In this document: piece after piece, positions 44,561 to 53,341 of the stretch
Position numbering within the stretch: position 1 is the stretch's first letter
How the letters are laid out: each line of letters opens with the position of its first letter
NCBI GenBank assembly: GCA_022447545.1
Contig: JAKVBI010000001.1
Span: forward strand, 316,144-380,143
Reading direction: 5' to 3'
Length of the DNA: 64,000 nucleotides
Origin: Myxococcota bacterium
Lineage (GTDB): Bacteria > Myxococcota_A > UBA9160 > SMWR01
Translations under genes and position numbers: made by a program
Notes under the pieces: generated by a model
What the model saw: the letters and a program-made list of their open reading frames with translations, nothing else
What the model was told of the DNA's origin: nothing
The model's database searches: none

Positions 44561-45745
44561 ATGAAGCTCGAGACCGCCAAGAGCCAGGAGGCCTCACGGT
44601 TCCTGCCCGTCGTCAACCGGCTGCCCGCCATCGCCGTCGAGGGACGAGGGTCTCGCCTGACCGACGCTGATGGCCGGGAGTACATCGACTTGATGGCGGG
44701 CTGGGGGGTCACCTGCATCGGCCACTCCCATCCCGCGCTCGTGGAGGCCGTCTCGGCCCAGGCGGGCCGCTTGATGCAGACCACGAACATCTTCTACACG
44801 CTCCCCCAACTCGATTTGATCGAGCGCCTGGCCGAGCTGGCCCCCCAGGCCATCACCCGCTCGTTCGTCGTGAGCACAGGAACCGAGGCCGTCGAAGGCG
44901 CTCTGAAACTCGCCCACCGGGCAACTGGGCGGCCCCACTTCGTATCGACCCTCAACTCATTCCATGGCCGCACTCTGGGAGCATTGCGGGTGACGGGACA
45001 GGACAAGCACCGAAGCATCTTCCAAGACCTGATGCTGCCGTCGACGGTGGTTCCCTTCGATGATCTGGACGCCATGCGAGGCGCAGTCGACTCGGAGACG
45101 GCTGCGGTGATCGTCGAACCCGTGCAGGGCGAGGGAGGAGTCAACGTCCCCCGCGACGGATACCTGGCCGGACTGCGCGAAATCTGCGATGCATCCGGGG
45201 CATTGCTCATCCTCGACGAGGTACAGACGGGCATGGGCCGCACCGGACGGATGCTGGCCCTGGAACATGAGGGCGTGACCCCCGATGTAATCACCCTGGG
45301 CAAGGGACTGGGGGGAGGGTTCCCGGTCGCCGCGTTCTTGACGAGCGACGCCGTGGCCCAGACCGTCAACATCGGTGACCACGGCACCACCTACGGGGGC
45401 AACCCACTGGCCTGCGCAGCTGCCAACACCGTGCTGCGGATTCTCACCGAGGAGAAACTCCCGGAACGGGCCGCTCGGCTGGGTGCGCAGCTGACTGATC
45501 ACCTGAAGGGTTTCGCCGCCGAGCATGAGGACTTGGTCGAGGAGGTCCGCGGCCGAGGCCTGCTGGTGGGCCTGGTGCTCCGAGATGCCGAAAAGTGCGG
45601 TGATCTCGTGCTACGAGCACTCGACCAAGGCGTGATCGTCAATCTGACAGCAGGGCGCGTCGTCCGCTTCTTTCCAGCCCTCAACATCCCCGAAGAGGAC
45701 CTCATGCGCGGCGTGGAAACCGTGCTTTCGCTGGTCGTGGAGTGA
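44561..45745 (+). CDS. argD: Acetylornithine aminotransferase family protein
   Basis: A 394-residue class III PLP aminotransferase. The PLP lysine is in ITLGKGLGGGFP, the cofactor-stacking region in LILDEVQTGMGRTG, and the phosphate site in STGTEAVEGALK. Length and the RLTDADGREYIDLMAGWGV opening match ArgD, which makes N-acetylornithine in arginine synthesis; ornithine or succinylornithine activity is possible. The start is ATG 44561 with GAGG eight bases upstream. The frame extends back to 44372 through folB on the other strand, which I reject. The next gene starts inside its stop. Confidence 0.9.
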   Translation: MKLETAKSQEASRFLPVVNRLPAIAVEGRGSRLTDADGREYIDLMAGWGVTCIGHSHPALVEAVSAQAGRLMQTTNIFYTLPQLDLIERLAELAPQAITRSFVVSTGTEAVEGALKLAHRATGRPHFVSTLNSFHGRTLGALRVTGQDKHRSIFQDLMLPSTVVPFDDLDAMRGAVDSETAAVIVEPVQGEGGVNVPRDGYLAGLREICDASGALLILDEVQTGMGRTGRMLALEHEGVTPDVITLGKGLGGGFPVAAFLTSDAVAQTVNIGDHGTTYGGNPLACAAANTVLRILTEEKLPERAARLGAQLTDHLKGFAAEHEDLVEEVRGRGLLVGLVLRDAEKCGDLVLRALDQGVIVNLTAGRVVRFFPALNIPEEDLMRGVETVLSLVVE

Positions 45746-46527
45746 TGAAGGCCCGGGCAAGGGCAGGTCTTGCCTTCTGGCTTTGGGGCTTGCTCATTCT
45801 GGTGGCTTGCGGGAATTCGCAAGAGCCCACCACCCAGCGGTTTCTTTCCGCGTTTTCCGGGCCCGAGCGCAACTGGGTACCCGAGGACGATCTCGAGATC
45901 GCACCCCAGAAGGCACCCATGATGCGGATCTACGAGACGACGCAATACGGCTCGGGAGAGCTGCCGGACGCCAGTCAGCGTGCCGCCGCTGATGAACTCC
46001 ATGCCCGCTCGCTCGAAGCCGCGCGGCGCAACGGTTGGTTCGATTTCGAGCGCGCACGCGCGTCAGGCTATGAGCTGATGTTCGGCGATGAAGTCCACTA
46101 CGTGAACGAAGCGCACGTCCTGGACTCACAGATTCTCGACCCGGAGCGACCCGAGTTCCTCATGTTCTACGACACGCCCACCGGCAAGGAGTTGGTGGGC
46201 GCGATGTTCTATACCCGCAAACCGCTGGACCACGGTCCACAAGTCGGTGGTCCCCTGACCGTCTGGCACTTCCACACCTGGAACCGGAAGATCTGCCTAC
46301 TGAGCGGCCTACTCTCCATTGGTCTGCCCGATGAGAGTGGGCACTGCAGCCTCGGCGTCCCGGGCTGGCGGAGCCCCGAGATGCTCCACGTCTGGTTCCT
46401 CGATCACCCCGATGGCCGCTTTGGTACGACCATGAAGCTACCGCGCCCGCTGCTACGGGAACTCCTCCAAAAGCGCCGGCGACAGGGAGCGAAAGAGGAA
46501 ACGTCTCCCGTCGCGTCAGAGTCTTGA
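45742..46527 (+). CDS. Lipoprotein with WHFH motif, unknown function
   Basis: A 261-residue predicted lipoprotein with lipobox LVAC at about residues 20-23. The mature part has a helical region (ARSLEAARRNGWFDFERARASG), then a fold with HYVNEAHVLDSQ, LDPERPEFLMFYD and the His-rich GGPLTVWHFHTW, a layout shared with uncharacterised actinobacterial lipoproteins ending in GGPLTQWHxH. The histidines could bind metal, which is inference. The start is GTG 45742 or ATG 45745, overlapping the argD stop. It overlaps the convergent luciferase-like gene by 12 bp. Confidence 0.75.
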   Translation: MMKARARAGLAFWLWGLLILVACGNSQEPTTQRFLSAFSGPERNWVPEDDLEIAPQKAPMMRIYETTQYGSGELPDASQRAAADELHARSLEAARRNGWFDFERARASGYELMFGDEVHYVNEAHVLDSQILDPERPEFLMFYDTPTGKELVGAMFYTRKPLDHGPQVGGPLTVWHFHTWNRKICLLSGLLSIGLPDESGHCSLGVPGWRSPEMLHVWFLDHPDGRFGTTMKLPRPLLRELLQKRRRQGAKEETSPVASES

Positions 46528-47442
46528 AGCCGGCTCGATCACGTCCGACGCAAAGCGCTCCACGTAGTCGACGAAATCCGCCCGGGTGTCCACCGGAAAG
46601 GCCACCGCCACGTGGGTGATCCCCATCTGACTCATCTGGCCGATCTCGTCGAGCTTCTCCTGGGCATCGAATTTGGGACTGCCATACATCCCACCCTTGA
46701 CGGACATGAAGATCAGATCCCTCGGCACCTCGCGTCCGGCCTGCTGGGCGTAATCCCGCATGTAGACCAGCCGCTGTTCGAGATCCGCGAGGCCCTCGAT
46801 GGCGGGCGTCCCCCTTCGCTTGGCAAACCGGCTGGGGTTGGGAATCGGCATCCAGCCATCCCCGTGGTCCACGGCACGACGGATGGCGCGTTTGCTGTTC
46901 CCCCCGATCCAGATGGGCGGATGCGGATCGCTGGCCGGCCTGGGAAGAGCGTGGTGCCCCCGTGCTTCGAACCCCTCACCCTCGATGTCGACGCTCTCTC
47001 CCCCCCAGGTGCGCTTCATCACCACCAGGGCCTCATCGAACAGCTCATTGCGTCGCGAGAAGTCGACGCCCAGGGCACGAAACTCCGGCTCGAGGTACCC
47101 CGCACCGGCGCCGAGAACGAAGCGGCCCCCCGACATGGAGTCCAGGGTGGCAACGGCCTTGGCGGTGAGAAAAGGATTCCGGTACGGGATGACGCACAGG
47201 TTCGTCTGGAGCAGAAGCCGGGTCGTGGAAGCAGCCGCGAAGGCCAGGGCCACGAAGGGGTCCAACGCGTGGTGGCCCCCGGTCCGCATCCACTCGTCCT
47301 CGGGAATCGGATGCTCGGTCACGAAAACCGCGTCGTAGCCACTGGCCTCGGAGACGGCGGCCATCTCCATCACGGCCTGGGCCGTACCGAATTCGGCGCC
47401 CAGCTGTACGCGGTCGGTGGGAAGCTGAAGTGTAAATTTCAT
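46516..47442 (-). CDS. F420-type luciferase-like oxidoreductase
   Basis: A 308-residue TIM-barrel enzyme of the bacterial-luciferase superfamily, in the F420-dependent LLM subgroup (TIGR03619-like). GYDAVFVTEHPIPEDEW, GGRFVLGAGAGYLEPEF and PPIWIGGNSKRAIRRAV are the characteristic blocks. The window also encodes FO synthase, so F420 is available in this organism. The start is ATG 47442 with AAGGGG upstream. It is the last gene of a five-gene minus-strand operon with two SDRs and a sugar isomerase. Substrate unknown. Confidence 0.85.
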   Translation of the reverse strand: MKFTLQLPTDRVQLGAEFGTAQAVMEMAAVSEASGYDAVFVTEHPIPEDEWMRTGGHHALDPFVALAFAAASTTRLLLQTNLCVIPYRNPFLTAKAVATLDSMSGGRFVLGAGAGYLEPEFRALGVDFSRRNELFDEALVVMKRTWGGESVDIEGEGFEARGHHALPRPASDPHPPIWIGGNSKRAIRRAVDHGDGWMPIPNPSRFAKRRGTPAIEGLADLEQRLVYMRDYAQQAGREVPRDLIFMSVKGGMYGSPKFDAQEKLDEIGQMSQMGITHVAVAFPVDTRADFVDYVERFASDVIEPASRL

Positions 47443-47474
47443 GATGGGCCCCTTCTACCAGAAATGCGGAGCGG

Positions 47475-48347
47475 CTATCCAGGTCCGCCCGTGTCCTTCG
47501 CCCGATCTTCCCACTCGCGCTTCATGAACGCGAGCCCCTCCGAGGCAAGAATCTCCTCATCTTCGAACATCCGCCGCCAGATCTTCGTGGCTGCAGCCAG
47601 TTCCAAGAGCGCACTCCCGAAGGCTTCGATCACCAGCCATCCGTCGTAATCGGCCGCCTGGAGCGCATCGAAGGTCGCCGACCAATTCACTTGGCCGCAC
47701 CCCGGAGTGCTGCGATCGCTCTCGGAGATATGGACGTGATTGAGCTTGGCCGCACAGCCCGCAACCGCCTCCGCCACGTCCTTTTCCTCGATGTGAGCGT
47801 GGAAGGTGTCGTAGTGGACGCCGACATTGGGACGCCCAACCTCTTCCACCAGACGAGTCGTATCCTCGGCACAATTGAGCAGATAGATCTCGAACCGATT
47901 CAAGAATTCGAGGCCGAGCTGGACATGGGCCCGCTCGGCGTAGTCGGCCAGATCCCGCAGGTATTCGACCGAGCGATTCCACTCGGCGGCAGTGGGAGCT
48001 GCACCGCTGAAGACACCCAGGGCGGAATACAGAGGCCCACCGAGCAGTTCCATCCCACCCGCCTCACAGCAATCGACCACCCGCTTCCGTTCTTCCAGAG
48101 CCCTGCGGCGTACGGCGGGGTCGGGGTCGATGGGGTTGTCCTCCGCGCCGCACACCGTGACCGCCGTGCGCTCGAGACCCATGGCATCGAGACGTTCACC
48201 GAGAGCACGAAAACGCTCGGGAATTGCCTCGAAGACCGGCAACTCGATTCCATCGAAGCCCATGGCCTTCAGACGCTCGTACAGAGGCAGGTGCGCTTCG
48301 TCGGCGGGATCCGCAGTCCACAGGAAAAGATTCATTCCGTACTTCAA
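47475..48347 (-). CDS. Sugar phosphate isomerase/epimerase (xylose isomerase-like TIM barrel)
   Basis: A 290-residue AP-endonuclease-2-type barrel related to D-tagatose 3-epimerases. KYGMNLFLWTADPADE opens it; metal-ligand candidates are in GLEFLNRFEIYLLN, VGVHYDTFHAHIEEKD and NHVHISESDRSTPGCG. The frame is open to 48404; TTG 48347 has GGGGAAGG about five bases upstream and gives the family N-terminus, so I prefer it over ATG 48335. It is the fourth gene of the operon. The sugar or hydroxy-acid substrate is unknown. Confidence 0.85.
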   Translation of the reverse strand: MKYGMNLFLWTADPADEAHLPLYERLKAMGFDGIELPVFEAIPERFRALGERLDAMGLERTAVTVCGAEDNPIDPDPAVRRRALEERKRVVDCCEAGGMELLGGPLYSALGVFSGAAPTAAEWNRSVEYLRDLADYAERAHVQLGLEFLNRFEIYLLNCAEDTTRLVEEVGRPNVGVHYDTFHAHIEEKDVAEAVAGCAAKLNHVHISESDRSTPGCGQVNWSATFDALQAADYDGWLVIEAFGSALLELAAATKIWRRMFEDEEILASEGLAFMKREWEDRAKDTGGPG

Positions 48348-48366
48348 CGCAACCTTCCCCGTTCCC

Positions 48367-48753
48367 CTAGACCATGACGTTGACGACGAATCGAATGTCC
48401 TCACCGGTCGCGAAATTGCTGACTGCTGTCAGGAAAGGACGCTCGGCATCGCCGGGCGACGTCGCACAGTCGAGCTGAAAGCGCACGGCTTTCCCAGCGT
48501 ACTGCGGGTACTGCTCGACCAGGTGGCCATCGAGCACGTAGGCGAGATAGGAGTTGAACTTATGCTCGAGCTGGCGGAGTTGGAGATCACCGCTCTCCGA
48601 GCCCCAGGGACGCTCCTCGAGCATCACGAGATAGACCTCGTCCGTCTCCTGATCGAGACCAATCAGATCCACGACCCGGGGATTCTGGACCCCCCTCGAC
48701 TCCTGTCCCGGAGGGCCGTCCTGATCTGATTCGGGAAGTTCTTCGTCAGCCAC
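48367..48753 (-). CDS. Small conserved protein, DUF6572-like
   Basis: A 128-residue soluble protein. After a short acidic N-terminus, VVDLIGLDQETDEVYLVMLE leads into RPWGSES and a helix QLEHKFNSYLAYVLDG, then YPQYAGKAVRFQLDC and the C-terminal strand DIRFVVNV. This matches a small uncharacterised family (DUF6572-like). The start is GTG 48753, overlapping the upstream SDR stop by 8 bp; the frame is open to 48789. Cotranscribed with the SDR pair and isomerase. Confidence 0.7.
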   Translation of the reverse strand: MADEELPESDQDGPPGQESRGVQNPRVVDLIGLDQETDEVYLVMLEERPWGSESGDLQLRQLEHKFNSYLAYVLDGHLVEQYPQYAGKAVRFQLDCATSPGDAERPFLTAVSNFATGEDIRFVVNVMV

Positions 48754-49495
48754 CGAACATTCCACCATTGACGTGGAGCACGCAGCCATTCACGTAGGTC
48801 CCCCGGGTCGCCAGGAAGGCCACCACGTCAGCAACTTCTTCGGGGCGCCCCATACGTTGCTGGGGAATGCGAGCGAGAATCGTGTCACGCACTGCTTCAG
48901 GAAGTTCCTGAGTCATGTCCGTGTCGATGAAACCCGGCGCCACCGAATTGACCAGAATCTCCTTGCCCGTCAGCTCCTGTGCGAGAGATTTCGTGAACGC
49001 GTCGAGTCCCGCTTTCACCATCGTGTAGGGAACCTGGCCCGGGTTTCCCGTGTGGCCCACGACGCTCGAAATGTTGATGATTCGGCCTGTGCCGCTTCGA
49101 AACATGAAACGGCGGACGGCCATCTTGGTGAGATACCAGGTCCCACGGGCAACGCTCGCCACTGCATCGTAGTCGTCGAGCTTCATGGTCAGCACCGGCG
49201 CGTTGACGTTGTGCCCTGCGTTGTTGACCAGAACGTCGAGCCGGCCTGCGCGCTCCTTCAGCTCCGCCACCAGCGCGTCGATCGATTCCTGTGAGCCGAG
49301 GTCCGCTTGGAGAGTGAACGCACCCTCGAGCTCGTCAGCGAGCGCTTTCGCACCTCCCTCACTGGACCGGTAGTGGATTGCAACGCGAAATCCCTCTTGG
49401 GCCAGGGCACGACAACAGGCCGTCCCAATCCCAGTGCCTCCACCCGTGACCAGGGCCACGGGCCTCGAATCGGCTGCCGACTCATGGCCGCTCAC
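48746..49495 (-). CDS. 3-oxoacyl-ACP reductase-like SDR
   Basis: A 249-residue classical short-chain dehydrogenase of the FabG type. The NAD(P) loop is TGGGTGIGTA, the NNAG motif is in LVNNAGHNVN, and the catalytic Ser/Tyr/Lys are in ISSVVGHTG and VPYTMVKAG; APGFIDTDM follows. The start is GTG 49495, overlapping the upstream gene's stop by 4 bp. Pairing with a FabI-like SDR suggests acyl-chain reduction, primary or secondary metabolism unresolved. Confidence 0.9.
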   Translation of the reverse strand: MSGHESAADSRPVALVTGGGTGIGTACCRALAQEGFRVAIHYRSSEGGAKALADELEGAFTLQADLGSQESIDALVAELKERAGRLDVLVNNAGHNVNAPVLTMKLDDYDAVASVARGTWYLTKMAVRRFMFRSGTGRIINISSVVGHTGNPGQVPYTMVKAGLDAFTKSLAQELTGKEILVNSVAPGFIDTDMTQELPEAVRDTILARIPQQRMGRPEEVADVVAFLATRGTYVNGCVLHVNGGMFGG

Positions 49496-50445
49496 GGTGT
49501 CGAACCCGATACATGCTCACCACCATCCACGCGAAGGACGACTCCGTTGACCCAGGACGCATCATCCGTAGAGAGCAGATAGATGACATTGGCGACATCT
49601 TCTGGTGTCGTCAAACGCCCAAAGGGATTGCGCAGCCTCGCTCCCGCCTTCATGTGTCCACTTCCAGGTATTGCGGCCAGGGCTGGGGTCTCTGTAATTC
49701 CGGCCTGGATGATGTTGCAGCGCATCCCGTAGGGTGCGAACTCCACCGCTATGGAACGGGCGAGGCTCTCGAGAGCCACCTTTGCAGCCGCCACGGCCGC
49801 GTACCCCTTCCAGGCCAGATCGTTGCCCTCGCTCGTCAACCCGAACACGCGCGCATCGCTGGCAAAGAGCTCCCGCGCAAACAGATCCTGAACCCAGCCT
49901 AGAATGCTCGTGCCCATATTGAAGATGGTCCGGTCGAAGTCTTCGTCCTCGAGCATGTGATCCTGAGGATAGGCGGGCGCACTCGCCAGCGTATGTGCAT
50001 GATCGTGGCCCTCGAGGAGCAGTTCGTCCGCCGCACTCTGAACCGCAGCGGGATCGACCCCCAACTTCTCGGCAAGGTCACGATGCAGAGTGCGATCCGG
50101 AATCTTCTCTCGCACGAGCAGCTTCAGGTTCCCGAAGGCGATGGAGTGAAGCAGTACGCGAACCCGACCCGTCGAGCCCATGGCCTCGCTCAGCTGTTCG
50201 AGCACCTCGGCCCGCTTCTCGGGGTTCAACGCATCGGCGTTGAACGTGATCAGCTGCACACCCTCGTTGCGGATCTTCTCGAACTCAGGCTCCACTCGCG
50301 CCAATACCGAGCGACGATCACGGTGCACGACACACAGGTTGAGGCCATGTGCGGCGAGTTTCTTCGCCGTGGCGAGTCCAAACCCACTGGATCCACCGAG
50401 AATCACAGCCCACTGGTCTTCGGAAAAGCGGCCCTGTTCGGTCAT
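49492..50445 (-). CDS. Enoyl-ACP reductase-like SDR (FabI type)
   Basis: A 317-residue divergent SDR. The glycine motif is LGGSSGFGLATA. LLHSIAFGN parallels FabI's HSIAFA, the catalytic pair fits Tyr-x6-Lys in GYAAVAAAKVAL, and AGITETPALAAIPGSG then GRLTTPEDVANVIYLL match FabI C-termini. An extra His-rich loop (EGHDHAHTLA) and about 50 more residues distinguish it from ordinary FabI. The start is ATG 50445 with GGAGG six bases upstream. It heads the operon running to 46516. Confidence 0.82.
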   Translation of the reverse strand: MTEQGRFSEDQWAVILGGSSGFGLATAKKLAAHGLNLCVVHRDRRSVLARVEPEFEKIRNEGVQLITFNADALNPEKRAEVLEQLSEAMGSTGRVRVLLHSIAFGNLKLLVREKIPDRTLHRDLAEKLGVDPAAVQSAADELLLEGHDHAHTLASAPAYPQDHMLEDEDFDRTIFNMGTSILGWVQDLFARELFASDARVFGLTSEGNDLAWKGYAAVAAAKVALESLARSIAVEFAPYGMRCNIIQAGITETPALAAIPGSGHMKAGARLRNPFGRLTTPEDVANVIYLLSTDDASWVNGVVLRVDGGEHVSGSTP

Positions 50446-50514
50446 TTCGTCCTCCGCGCTGGAGACTAGCCCGATGCGGGCTCGGCTAGCGAATCTCCAA
50501 CCCTCTGGCTCCGG

Positions 50515-53265
50515 TTACCGGTCACTTGACTCGGCCTGGGGAAGCTCCAACTCCTCGAGATATTCGGCGAGTTCGTCTCGGCGGATCTCGACCACATGGC
50601 AGGCCTCGGGCAGCGCATCGCTCAACCGTGAGAAATAGCGCTTGTCGGTTCGGCCCTCGACCACGACCACCACCCCGCGATCGTCCTCGGTGCGGATCAG
50701 GCGCCCAACCATCTGCTTGAGATTCAGGAGCATCTTGCCCAGGGTGTAGCGCTCGAAGGCGGGCTCTCCATCGGTCTCGAGTCTCCGGACCCGTCGGCGG
50801 CGTAGTTCAGTGGGCACCTCGAAGGGAAGCTTCTCGATTACCACCGCTTGGAGTGCAGGACCGGGAATGTCCACACCCTGCCAAAAGGTCCGCGCCCCGA
50901 GCAGGATGCTTCCACCTCCCGTGCGGCGGAAGCGTTCGACCAACGCAGCGGGATCATCCTGAGCCCGTCGGGGCGCCAGCACCTCGAGGCCCTCGTCGCG
51001 AACGAGATCTGAGAGTCGCTCAGCCACCTGGTTCATGCGCTTCAGGCTCGTGAACAAACCCAGGGTCCGGCCACCCAGCGCCCGCGCGAGTTCGGCGAGG
51101 ACATCGCTCGTCTCCTCGACGAGGTCTCCCTGAGATTGGAGGGCCACCACCCGCATGTGGTCCAGGTACGGAAATGGGCTCGCCACCGCGACCCGGCGCA
51201 CGGGCATGTTGGCCCGATTCTCGATCTCCAACTCTCCCAGGGAAGCAAAGGGCTCATCGCCCACGAATAGACTCGCCGACACGCAGGCCAAAGTCTCCAG
51301 GCTTTGGGCGAACTGCTCATGAAACGAATCCGCTGGAGAGACAAAGCGAACCACCAGACGCCAGTTGTCAAACGGTGGGCGCAAGCGCTCGAAAGCCGCG
51401 ACGGCATCTTCTCGGTTCTCGAAGGCTCCGCGAAGATCAGCCGCTCCTGCGCGCAGATCACCAATCGCTCGCTCCACGGACTCGGCAATTTCTTCGTCGG
51501 GCACATCGATGATGGATGCGGTGTGAGCTATCTGCTCCAGTCGCTCGGCGGCCGTCCGCGCCAGACTTCCCTCGGCAGGAAAACGCTCGCCGGGGGGGTC
51601 TGGCAACTGGACCTCGCCGAACTCACTGGCATGACGGGCAAGAGAACGGCCCAGTTCGATCAAATCCTGTTGGAGATCGCGCCGTTGGCGGGCGACATCG
51701 TTCTTTACGTTTCGCAGATCCGCCGCAGGCAACAACCCCCGACTCTCTTCGGACACCCCCCTCTGCGCTCCGGCCCTGCCCTCGGATCGACCGAATAGAT
51801 CGTCGATCCGCTCGAGCAGTTCCTCGGGCCGCACTTCAGCCGCATAGACTTCATCCGCAACGCCGGCGAGTTCGTGGGCCTCGTCGACGATGGCCGTGGT
51901 GAAGTTCGGATAGTCGGACGGCCAGCGCAGCAACAGGTCGTGATTGGCCACCACCAGATGTGCACCCGACAAGGCACGCCGGCGCCGGCCGAGGGGGCAG
52001 GAGCGCTCCTGAGCGCACTGCTCCCGAGTGCACTGATCGGCGCGGGCCGCCACGGAGCGGCGCAGAAGGTCGCGCAGTAGGGGGAAGCGAAAGAGCAGTC
52101 CACCCGCCAGGGTCCCCACTTCTCCATGGGGGCGTGTCTTCGCGCAAGCAGTCAGCGCCGCGTAGGCAAGCCGGTCCTCCTCGAAGATGCCCGTTTCTCG
52201 CCCCTCGGCGAGCACGACCCCCAACCGACGCGCACACGCGTAGTTGGCGCGTCCTTTCATGGACAGCGCTTGTAGATTTGGATACCCGAGCATCGCCGCC
52301 GCCGCTGGGATGTCCTTGACCATCAGTTGGTCCTGAAGAAGTTTTGTGCGCGTCGAGATCGCGATGGGTTCGCGAACGCCCCCATCGGCGCGCTCTACTG
52401 CAAACGGGATCGCTGCTGCGAGATAGGCAAGAGACTTGCCAACCCCCGTCCCTCCTTCCAGCAGAAGCGACTCACCGCGATCCAGGGCTTCCGCAAACTC
52501 CCGGGCCATCTCGATCTGAGCCTCTCGCACTCGGTACCCGGGGAAATGACGCCTTCCACGAGCCTCGTCGGCCAGCACCTCAGCGATTGCATCGGCATCG
52601 AAGGGCACCGGGGATTCGGAAGAAGCGGGAACCTTCACGTAGGGTATGGACTCATCGGGGGAGGACGGGAACGCACCGGTCTCGAGCAGTGGAATCCAGG
52701 GAGAGCGCGGAGAGTAGGTCTCGAGTGCGTTTCGGGCCGTCGCGTAACGCGCTTCACCACGCCTCGCACCTGCCGCTGCCTCACAGATCACACGTGTGGC
52801 ATCCAGAGCATCCGAAAGGGCTCGATGACGCTCTTGGGTGCCCAGCAGATCCCGAGTAAATGTCTCGAGCCTCATGTCGGGCGCATCGGGATGCGTGATG
52901 CAGAGCAGGTCCTGGGTGTCCAGATAGGTGGCGTTCCCAAGGTCGCTGGCCACGAAACGCGATAGAAAATGCCGCTCGAAATCGGCATTGTGAGCGATCA
53001 GGATCCGGCCCGAGAGCAGGTTGGCCAGGCGCGGAGCCACCACGTCGATGGACGGCGCCTCGGCGACATCGGCCTCTGCGAGACCTGTCAGACGACGGAC
53101 CGAACGGGGAATGAAGCCCCGAGGGCATACCAGGGTCTCAACGGTAGCCACGGGTTCACCGGGCCCCAGAAGCACCGCGCCGATCTCCAAAATCTCCGAA
53201 GAGTTACCGGCGGGCAGGCCTGTGGTCTCGAGGTCCACGACGGCCAAGCGTCCATGAGCCCGCAA
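50515..53265 (-). CDS. DinG-family helicase fused to DEDD exonuclease
   Basis: A protein of at least 916 residues. Residues about 1-175 are a DnaQ-like 3'-5' exonuclease (VVDLETTG, HNADFERHFL, HRALSDALDAT). The rest is a superfamily 2 DinG/XPD helicase: Walker A EGGTGVGKSLAYL, four candidate Fe-S cysteines (ANYACARR, CTREQC, RSCPLG region), the DEAH box VDEAHEL, and C-terminal VGRLIRTEDDRG. The TTG at 53265 leaves almost nothing before the first exonuclease strand; the frame stays open upstream with plausible protein, so a CTG start near 53331 is possible. Likely a DNA repair or R-loop/G4 helicase. Confidence 0.9.
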   Translation of the reverse strand: MRAHGRLAVVDLETTGLPAGNSSEILEIGAVLLGPGEPVATVETLVCPRGFIPRSVRRLTGLAEADVAEAPSIDVVAPRLANLLSGRILIAHNADFERHFLSRFVASDLGNATYLDTQDLLCITHPDAPDMRLETFTRDLLGTQERHRALSDALDATRVICEAAAGARRGEARYATARNALETYSPRSPWIPLLETGAFPSSPDESIPYVKVPASSESPVPFDADAIAEVLADEARGRRHFPGYRVREAQIEMAREFAEALDRGESLLLEGGTGVGKSLAYLAAAIPFAVERADGGVREPIAISTRTKLLQDQLMVKDIPAAAAMLGYPNLQALSMKGRANYACARRLGVVLAEGRETGIFEEDRLAYAALTACAKTRPHGEVGTLAGGLLFRFPLLRDLLRRSVAARADQCTREQCAQERSCPLGRRRRALSGAHLVVANHDLLLRWPSDYPNFTTAIVDEAHELAGVADEVYAAEVRPEELLERIDDLFGRSEGRAGAQRGVSEESRGLLPAADLRNVKNDVARQRRDLQQDLIELGRSLARHASEFGEVQLPDPPGERFPAEGSLARTAAERLEQIAHTASIIDVPDEEIAESVERAIGDLRAGAADLRGAFENREDAVAAFERLRPPFDNWRLVVRFVSPADSFHEQFAQSLETLACVSASLFVGDEPFASLGELEIENRANMPVRRVAVASPFPYLDHMRVVALQSQGDLVEETSDVLAELARALGGRTLGLFTSLKRMNQVAERLSDLVRDEGLEVLAPRRAQDDPAALVERFRRTGGGSILLGARTFWQGVDIPGPALQAVVIEKLPFEVPTELRRRRVRRLETDGEPAFERYTLGKMLLNLKQMVGRLIRTEDDRGVVVVVEGRTDKRYFSRLSDALPEACHVVEIRRDELAEYLEELELPQAESSDR

Positions 53266-53341
53266 AAACGGCTCGAGAACGGCGAGGTCGATCCCCAGCG
53301 CAGCAGGTTGGGGGTGCGAAGTCAGCTCCAGGGCGTGCGGC

